Source: Orientallactaga sibirica (Eukaryota; Chordata; Mammalia; Rodentia; Dipodidae). Taken from it: a stretch of DNA of 64,000 nucleotides. The notes under the pieces are model-generated. The model had not been told where the DNA came from. It worked only from the letters and a program-made list of their open reading frames with translations, and searched no databases. The stretch spans positions 2,426,001 through 2,490,000 of the forward strand of contig JAEOAD010000032.1 in NCBI GenBank assembly GCA_036365145.1, given 5' to 3'. The position numbers and the translations under genes are program-made. Position 1 is the stretch's first letter. Every line of letters begins with the position of its first letter. Below, in pieces: positions 56,556 through 64,000 of the stretch.

Positions 56556-56832
56556 TGTATGGCACAATACAGGCCTGGTCCTAGCCAGACCACATGGCAG
56601 AAGAAACCAGGAAGTGGCTTCTGTGAACATGGCGTTCTGCGCATGCCTGGCGCGACAACAGCTACAGTCCCATGCTCGCGAGAAGCCTGCTGCGAGATGT
56701 CCTGTCCAGAGACAGGCTGTCATTGGTCCCAAAAAAGGGGACCACCCCATACAATGATTGACCATCCAAGTCCCTTAAAACCCACCTACACTTCCTCAAT
56801 AAACGAGTTTGCGGTTTGTATTGTGCCATACA
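56556..56832 (+). mobile_element. Short CpG-rich solo LTR with 15-bp terminal inverted repeats
   Basis: 277 bp that begins TGTATGGCACAATAC (56556-56570) and ends with its exact reverse complement GTATTGTGCCATACA (56818-56832). Flanking 6-mers GAGGTC and GGGGTC differ at one base, fitting the 6-bp duplication of class II (ERVK-like) integration. Inside are an ATGGCG...CTGCGCATGCC phrase like that of IAP-type U3 regions, many CpGs, CTGTCATTGGTCC (CCAAT box on the minus strand) and AATAAA at 56798-56803 followed by a GT-rich stretch. Overlapping frames of 90-124 codons are chance. A non-autonomous DNA transposon is the main alternative. Confidence 0.65.
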
Positions 56833-58334
56833 GGGGTCGAGCTAGATCTTAGCCTTGGCATATGCTCTTCCCTTTGCCCAAAACAGGTTCCCTGGAGATG
56901 TTTGCCTGCCTTCCTGAGAACAGTCTCAAAGGCTGCCTCCTTACAAAAGGCCTTTTCCTACTGTCCTGTGTGAAACATTGTCCCCAACAACATCAGCCAG
57001 ATGAATTTCAGTATGGGGTCCTTGTGGAAATGACAGTTGTGAAAGGACAAAGCTGAGTACATGCAGAAAAGGCGCTTGGCTGCACATGCTAGAGAAGTTT
57101 TTTCCTTCGAAAACAGAATTTTGTTTTTCAATGAAAATGATACCAGTAGCAACAGTGGTCAGCACTCTAAGAACATACTTCCACCACCCTTCTCAGTATT
57201 TCACAAAACCCAATACTGGATGAACTGTAAGACCCACCTAATCCTTATAACAAGTTTATGATGCAGATACATTATAAAATCTTAGTTACAAATAACTAAA
57301 ACGTGGCAGGTAACTAAGGGTATCCAGAAAAGCCAGCTTGCTCCAAACAGATCATCCTAATCAAGTATGCTTTAGAAAGAAGCCCGCCCCCACCCCCAAA
57401 ACATACAACTCAATGCTGCTGGACTATTCGCAATATTTCATATGTTCACAAGTCTGTTTCTCCTGGTGAGTGAAAACTGTCCCCAAACATTTAGATGACG
57501 CTTAAAAAGGCAAACTGCAACTATGTAATCACAAATAACCCCAGTGTAAAACAGAGCAGATGCCTAAAAGTAGTCATCTCACTATATGTACATACAGTGA
57601 AGGGCGATTTTTAAATTACATGAAGAAAATGTGAGAATTAAGGAGGGGACCTGCCTCTAATGGCGGTAAATACAGAGCAGGAAAACTGCGCTAACTTTAC
57701 GAAAGAGCGGAGAATTGTGCTGAAAGCCTCACAGTAAAGGCAGTTTGGGAGGTGGTCTGTGGAACCCAGACAAAGACATTTTTCTGTCTCCTTCTTGAGC
57801 TACAGAAGAGCGAAATATGAAAGCAAATATTGCTTTTAAACTTTCTGATTCCATAGTGTGAAAAGGATGGGTTTGACAAAAAAAAAAAAAAAAAATAAAT
57901 AAAAAGAGTTCTCAGCACAGCCCTCTCAATCCTAGTGAACTGTCCCCAAAATGAACACATCCATCTATCCAGAGGTTTTGCTGATTAGAGAATGTCTCAC
58001 AATCCAAATCTTGTGGGAAAAAAAAAAAAAAAAACACTGTAGTGTCATAATGTATGATCTGGGGGTTGGGGGGGGATGTACAGTTATTTGTGAATGAATA
58101 AAAAATGCAAACTTTGATAGGTTAAGCCAATTACTAAAGAATGAATCAGGCTAAATGATTCTGAGGAAGTTAGTGCTACAAGATGATGAATTCATCAATG
58201 GTAGGAAGCTGGGACAAGCTCTGCATATGTGCTGTAGGCAATATGACTCTGGTCCAGTCTCTTTTCAGTCTTTGGCTTAAGATTTAAGAGAAACTACCTA
58301 TTTTCTTTTTCCTATCTTTTTTTTTCAGCAAGAA
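56833..58334. other. Unique non-coding DNA, possible MIR remnant
   Basis: A weak MIR-like phrase is near 57235-57315 (CACCTAATCCTTATAACAAG). A-runs are at about 57879-57895 and 58018-58034. No gene. Confidence 0.45.
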
Positions 58335-58500
58335 ACTTTCCAAGCACTGTACTAACACATTTCTTATTGTTTTCATGAAACCCTCTTAGGCAGAAACAAT
58401 GATATATGTTGACCTTACAGGTGACGAAAATAGCTCTAATAAGGCGACTTGCCTGATACACAGCCGTATGGATATCACAGGGAGACTTGAGAGTTTCTGC
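58335..58500 (-). mobile_element. MIR, antisense
   Basis: TTTCCAAGCACTGTACTAAC, CATGAAACCCTCTTAGGCAG, TGACCTTACAGGTGACGAAA and GCGACTTGCCTGATACACAG follow the complement of MIR 3' end and core. Confidence 0.6.
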
Positions 58501-59118
58501 TCAACTATCCCAGCTCCCAAGAAGATTAAGCAAGATGCTGCAGGTGGCATGAAGCTTCTCCCTGTGAAGGTCTGGAGTCTTCTCAATGGCTGAAGGCTTT
58601 CTTTGGACTCCACAGTTGAGCAAGAAAAATGAGTAGAAGGTAGGAGCCTACTCTAAGGATTTGAGCATCACCAAGTGGCAGAAAGGAAAGTCTCACAGAC
58701 TATGAGCCTTGTCACTAAAGTCAAGCAGAGACCCAGCAGCCATCTACCAGACATCCAAACAAGGAAAGTGATTGGGGGTGGAGGAACGCATACCACTTCC
58801 TCCAAACTCCGTATTCCACGAGGTTCGTGTGGAATCATCACCAAGGATGAAGATACATTTGGGAGACTCCATGGTGGATAATAGGACACACTCTCCTGAT
58901 TAGCATTCCTTACAAAGTTGCACTGATATAGATAAGGTGAATATGTACAATGAGTCTCACATCTCCCACTGGTGTCGTTGCATAAGTTTGCAACCATCCT
59001 TATTTCTTAGCACGGACAAGACAAAGCAGTGGAACATGCTTGTGCTCCTTCACTCTGCACCATCACCCTGAAACAACAGAAATTGGACCTGCTGCTCGTC
59101 CAAGGCTTTGTAGAGACA
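58501..59118. other. Unique non-coding DNA
   Basis: No gene or transposon recognised. A 109-codon minus-strand frame at 58668-58997 has no known domain. Confidence 0.45.
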
Positions 59119-59504
59119 ACGCAGCAGACAGCTTCAGGTACAATGCAGCAGACGATGGCTTCCGGTTCGCTGAGATGAACTTCCAAACCAGGAACAGTTA
59201 TGGAGGATATTTATTGAAGCTCACAGACCTAGGGGAAGTTCCATAATGGCAGAAGAAGTTGGCCTGCTTTCACAGGTCCAAACACAGAGAGAGAGAGAGA
59301 GAGAAGCCACAAGCAAAAGAACACCACTCAGCACACTTCAGGAACTCCCCCTAGGCACACTTTGAGTATCTTTAGACTAGAATTTCAAATCCATCATCAC
59401 ACTTTTGGACTGTGACACCTCTTCCAACCTGGTGGCTGCAGACCTAAATTACAAACTATAATAAAACACTGAATGTATTGGAAGCATCTATTCAAACTAC
59501 CACA
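59119..59504 (-). mobile_element. MaLR-type LTR, third copy, with altered 3' end
   Basis: On the minus strand it starts TGTGGTAGTTTGAATAGATG (right end 59504) and matches the copies at 21.8 and 49.5 kb. At its 3' end the AGCAGAC...GGCTTC block is present twice in diverged form (59120-59168), a local duplication. A (GA)n run is at 59287-59304. No clear 5-bp target duplication. Confidence 0.78.
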
Positions 59505-60120
59505 AACAGGTAAAGAGGCCAACAGGCCCTAGTGACTGCAACTCTCCAGATGGGTTCTCTGGAGCGCTTGAAACCTGCGCTGCTGACCGAACGATGTGCC
59601 GGTTCTCAGCCTACTTTCACCTTTCAACCAATATTAAGCACTTATAGCCAAACGGAAAAACCAGGCACAGCAATTTGGCTGGAATGGACATCTCCATGCA
59701 ACGTTTGCTAACATCCAGAAGTCAGTTGTAGCATGTTTTCATGAGATTAATGAATTTTTTTATCATGTCAATCTACTGCTTGGGCTCTCCAGTTAGTGTA
59801 GAGAAAAGTCTCATACATGACCCGTGCCTAATCTTTTAAGAGAAACACAGCTGGTCCTGTCGCTATTCCTAGCATATCTGGAAATGATTTGGGGATATAA
59901 TTACATGCCATGCGCCTGCAGGTCAAGTGGTGAATGTAAGACGGAGGGCATGAGTGCTCAGCCTGTAAGAAAACCACAAACAAACCAAACAACATTGTTA
60001 AACTCATCTATTTCATTATGTGCTATGGAATATGTGGGTCAAATATGCTCGGAGCTAGAATCTCAGTAACAGTTCAAGGAGGCAATGGAACAGATCAGTT
60101 TTACATCACATCCCTAGTTA

Positions 60121-60157
<37 letters not shown>

Positions 60158-61724
60158 CCTCTCTCCCGTCATCAAAAGCAAGTTACTTAACTCCTCCCAC
60201 ACAGGCTGCTATCAGTGAAATTGAGACACAGCTAGTGAGACACTATCTACACTCCATGCCAACAGCTTAGAAAATTCTCACAGCTGTGTACTGATATTGA
60301 CAGCATGTTGAAATCGCTTGACTGATGCCCTCTCCACCCCGGGGCCACTTGTCAACCACCTATCAAATCTTCAGTCATCTATCTCATTCTATAAGTCCAG
60401 GTCCTCCCATGGTCTCCTATAAGATGCATGGCACAGAATAATGTCGATCGGTCTTAATTATAGAGGCCGGGAAGTCCAAGACCAAGGCCCAGTGGTGGAT
60501 CTGTGCCTGAGGACCTCCCCGTCCCTCCCTCCCCCTTCCTGGTCTAAGAACAGCGGGCTGCCTCCTGTGTCATCACATTTTTTTCAGAAGCAGAGAGAGA
60601 AACAGTGTCTCTTGCATTTCTTCCCAGTCTGATTCTATTTCCATTGTGAATGTTCAACTTTCATGACCCACTTACCCCAAAAGGCTTGACCTCTGAACAC
60701 TACCAATTAGGGGTGAGGATTGCATCATCTGAATGAGAGGGGGTACATGCCGTTCTGTTCATTACACAAGAGCACGATCACATCTGTAACCCCTCTCCCT
60801 ACCTCTTGCCTATTGCTTCAAGAAAGCCCTCTTTCCCTTTCCTTTAGAAAGGAAATCTTGAACTTGGGAATTCAGCTAAATGAACGAGGCATGTGCTAGG
60901 CTTCTGTAAGGAAAAGGGAACGTCAAGGTGCTCTGTGAGATCAACCATAGACAGACCAAGGAGAAAAATCACAAAATATGCAAAGCCAATTGCAAATTTC
61001 ATGAAAGCCCTTTTCAGAGCAGTAACTACAATCACTCAGAGCCCGAAATCCAACTTCACTGTGGAAGGCAGCGTAGCATACCTAGAAAGCAGGCATACAT
61101 GCAGTACAGGTCCAATGGGATGCTTATTTGGGTATATAAACACACAAGGCATAAGTAAAAATACATGATCCAAGAAGTATAAAGCAAGTCTCCTTACTTT
61201 GTAAAATTAACCTTTAGTAATCTCACCCTGTAACTGCAGGATCAATTGAATTTGTTAAGCTTTCTATTTACTTGTTACTATTTGGTGGTAAAACCATCAC
61301 AAATACAAAAAATGTACTTTGTGAATACAAAGGCAATATCCTCTATAAAGAGTTGCACACGGGGATTATGTGCTTTCTGGTTCTGTATCACACGTTATCT
61401 TTGCTGCAGGTCCCATAAACCCAGACTGGAGATGTGAGCCCTCCTGATTTTCAAGGAACAGCACAGTATCAAGGCGCACTGTGTTTAACTCCTGCCACAA
61501 AGCACAGCAACAAAGTGACTCAGACCACACAGCCGCATGGCACCCTGGGATGGTCTATGTTCTTACCCTAACCCTGCCTCACTCCTCTCTCCTTAAAGAT
61601 TTTGCCACCGGGATCCTGATCTTACCATACAGAATCAATATGCACTTCATTTTCACAAGTATTTATCATTTGTGTGCACTATATCAGAGACTAATTAATG
61701 CCTGTTAAAAATAAATAAAATTCT
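59505..61724. other. Unique non-coding DNA, possible conserved element near 59.5-60.1 kb
   Basis: About 2.2 kb without SINEs. It holds an A-run of about 33 at 60121-60153. The 59550-59950 stretch has the even, motif-rich texture of conserved non-coding DNA. Frames up to 91 codons lack domains. Confidence 0.4.
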
Positions 61725-62071
61725 TGACTGGAGAGTTGGCTTAGAAGTTAAAGGGCTTGTTTGCATAGTCAAAGGACTAAGTTTGATTCCCCAGGACCCA
61801 TGTAAGCCAGACACACAAGGGGGTACACACGTCTGGAGTTCATTTGCAGTGGCTAGAGGCTCCATCACATCCATTCTCTCTTTTTCTCGCTCATTGTACA
61901 TTCTACCTGCCTCTTTCTCTCTCTCTCTCTCTCTCTAGAAAAGAAAGAAAGACAAAGAAAGAAAGAAAGAAATTAAAGAAAAAAGAAAAAGAAAGGAAAG
62001 GAAAGGAAGGAAGGAAGGAAGGAAGGAAGGAAGGAAGGAAGGAAGGAAGGAAGGGAGGGAGGGGGGAAAAT

Positions 62072-62138
<67 letters not shown>
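61725..62138 (+). mobile_element. B2-type SINE with long (GAAA)n/(GGAA)n tail
   Basis: GACTGGAGAGTTGGCTTAGA head, GTTTGATTCCCCAGGACCC, CACAAGGGGGTACACACG and (CT)n. The A-tail has expanded to about 200 bp of GAAA, GGAA and GGGA repeats (61937-62138). A 158-codon Lys/Glu-rich frame and an 88-codon Ser/Phe-rich antisense frame are repeat artefacts. Confidence 0.93.
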
Positions 62139-62139
<1 letters not shown>

Positions 62140-63624
62140 CTTGCATAATACTGTGAGAGAAAATTCCACTAAAGCATCTTCTAAAACCTCTTACTTTCCA
62201 TTATTGCTATCACTATTTCTAACTGAAAATATGCCACCATTTAACTTACTTCTGTGGATAAATAATAGCTCAAGCCCTGCATACATTCTTGTGGACCCAG
62301 CACTTTTTTCAAATCATTGAAATAAACCTACCTATCATTTGTAACGTTTCATTTCAAGTCAGCCACATATGCTAAAGGAGGCCTAAAAGCCACACGGATT
62401 TATGGGAACCTAATTCATAGCAGTTCACAATGCTATATTATCAAATTGTGCATCTTGAACACTTTACGGAAACTCAGCTAAATGAACTTTTCAGTGACTG
62501 GGGTAGTCAGTGTCCACTGGCAACCCTCAGCATGACCAGAGGCAGGGTCACTGGCAGGTCTGAGGGAACCCGAGTGCATTAACAGAGAACACTGAGTTCT
62601 GCAATGAGCTTCGCAGACTCTTGCAAACACGTGTGCTTTAATTTCTGGAGGAAGTTAGAGCATTACATTTGTGTGGACAGTGAATGAAATTATTTTTCCA
62701 AGTTAGCTAGGCATTCATACATAGAAGTATACTCAAAGAAAACTCGTAGTCACAAATATTTAAACCGTTGAGCACCCAGCAGCCATGTTTACAGTTGTTG
62801 TTTTTATTTGTTTGGGAGAAGCTCAGCGTCAGATGCCTCGATTACTTTGAAGCAACACGGACTCAATAGACAAGCCTGTTTATCATGGGTGCCAAGCTTC
62901 ATGGTGTCAGGATGGACGCTGGCACTACAGGCATCGCAATCCCGCTAAAAAGAAACAAGCACAGGAAAGAATATACCATCTCCTCCGTGGCGTTCTCTCC
63001 CTTAATGAGGGTAGGAATTTCTCTATGGCTCCAGCAATTCTCCTTTATCTCTCCTCAGCAAAGATAATGTGTAATCCCTAGCCAATCACTAGCAAAGAAA
63101 ATACAATCACCATGGCAACTTACTCAAGCACAGTACATCCTTCTAGGGTACCAGTTGCTACCAACTGGAACAGATGATATCATACATTTATCCATTTTAC
63201 TACTTAACCTATGCTAACTTAGTGTTAGGTGTAAAAGAGAAATGCCATGGAACAAAGTTCACTGGAAGGAGCACAGGCAATAGTGATATAATGTCAGAGG
63301 AATTCTAATACAAACCAGGAATTGTGCAGCCTGATTGCCACTACATATCCCATTCAATTCCTCTACTACAAATAGTCTTTTTGCAAGTTCAGAGCATTGG
63401 ATAATAAAATTCATAATTAAACTTATCTAAAATTAAGAATTTATTAATTAATCCCCTCTAAATAGTATTTGAACTCCTTTTACTAAAACCATGGGACCTT
63501 TAAACTGCATGAAATGTTAAAGAAATTTAAAATGAAATTTAAGTGGAAACATTCAAGAAAATTAAAGTTGACCATAATCCCATTATTTAGCATGTGCTGT
63601 CTGTAAGTTTGAGGACATACATCC

Positions 63625-63658
<34 letters not shown>

Positions 63659-63821
63659 AATGCTTATTTCTTTAAAATTTTGAATAACTTTGTATATGTA
63701 TGATTTTTTATGCTCACTTAGGCTATGATTTTAAAAAAAGAACTAGTAATGTCTATAGAGTAGAAATCTTGCTTTAGAAAACCTGTATCTCTGATGAACT
63801 CTCTTGTACAAAAAAGAAATT
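62139..63821. other. Unique AT-rich non-coding DNA with (TG)n
   Basis: About 1.7 kb, no gene. A (TG)n run is at 63629-63656. The 62760-63130 part looks like candidate conserved non-coding DNA. Confidence 0.45.
63106..63119 (-). promoter_or_regulatory. RFX X-box-like motif
   Basis: On the minus strand this reads GTTGCCATGGTGAT, close to the RFX X-box (GTTGCCATGGYAAC type) with a weaker second half. Confidence 0.3.
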
Positions 63822-63980
63822 TTAGCCAGGCATGAGTCACGAAAGCCCTATCCAGCTCACATCTTTAATTTTGGCTCTTTGAAACCTGAGGTAGGAGGAT
63901 CACTCTGAGCTCTAAGCCAACTTGGGCTGCAGAGTAAGTTCCAAGTTAGACTGGGCTAGAGTGAGACCATCCTTTAAAAC
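63822..63980 (+). mobile_element. B1-type SINE, diverged
   Basis: TTAGCCAGGCATGAGTCACG, CATCTTTAATTTTGGCTC, GAGGTAGGAGGATCACTCTG and GGGCTAGAGTGAGACCATCC are B1 landmarks. A short insertion splits the head. Confidence 0.8.
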
Positions 63981-64000
63981 ACACAATATGTAAATACATC

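Noticed and set aside
56476..56852. Three overlapping frames of 90-124 codons
   Set aside because: They lie across a (CT)n run and a CpG-rich LTR with few stops. Ser/Leu runs come from the microsatellite.
60121..60153. Poly(A) run as the end of a processed pseudogene
   Set aside because: No coding-like sequence or polyadenylation signal precedes it, and no target repeat was found.
61844..62320. 158-codon Lys/Glu-rich frame and its Ser/Phe-rich antisense frame
   Set aside because: Direct translation of (GAAA)n and (GGAA)n repeats.

Overview
This is a non-coding stretch of a rodent nuclear genome. I find no protein-coding exon, no processed pseudogene and no canonical RNA gene. Open reading frames are short. 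They lie in repeats or satellite DNA, or show no recognisable family, so none is annotated as a CDS. The rodent assignment rests on dozens of B1 (7SL-derived) SINEs with the rodent-type internal duplication, plus B2-type tRNA-derived SINEs with the head GGCTGGAGAGATGGCTTAG. Both differ from the mouse and rat consensus in the same way in copy after copy. This points to a myomorph lineage outside Muridae, and jerboas (Dipodidae) fit best; that last step is inference from memory of SINE families.

Layout. 0-4.4 kb: mostly unique DNA, one old B1, an L1 3' fragment and a B2-type SINE. 4.4-7.7 kb: a 3.3-kb minisatellite of about 19 bp x 170 with a longer, ~322-bp period inside it. 8-10.7 kb: SINE-free DNA with enhancer-like motifs. 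10.7-11.4 kb: a second minisatellite (23 bp x 24). 12.6-19.5 kb: old transposon debris (MLT1-type LTR, antisense L1 ORF2, L1 ORF2 fragment, MaLR LTR plus internal part) with younger SINEs nested in it. 19.5-28.7 kb: SINEs, a MaLR solo LTR with a perfect 5-bp target duplication, and an old ERVL-type LTR. 28.7-33.1 kb: 4.4 kb with almost no recognisable repeats. 33-44 kb: SINE-rich, a rodent L1 3' UTR and an old L1 split into inverted halves. 44-53 kb: SINEs, a MIR and a second MaLR solo LTR. 53.9-54.2 kb: a third minisatellite (48/49 bp x 5). 54.3-64 kb: MLT1-type LTR, a CpG-rich short solo LTR with 15-bp perfect terminal inverted repeats, MIR, a third MaLR LTR and AT-rich unique DNA.

The most biologically suggestive pattern is that five long-form B2-type SINEs carry near-perfect CTCF core motifs. 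One points right at 28.5 kb and two point left at 45.5 and 48.1 kb, which is a convergent arrangement. With the SINE-poor islands this suggests a gene desert or large intron with regulatory potential, but nothing here proves function. I found no undescribed multi-gene system.
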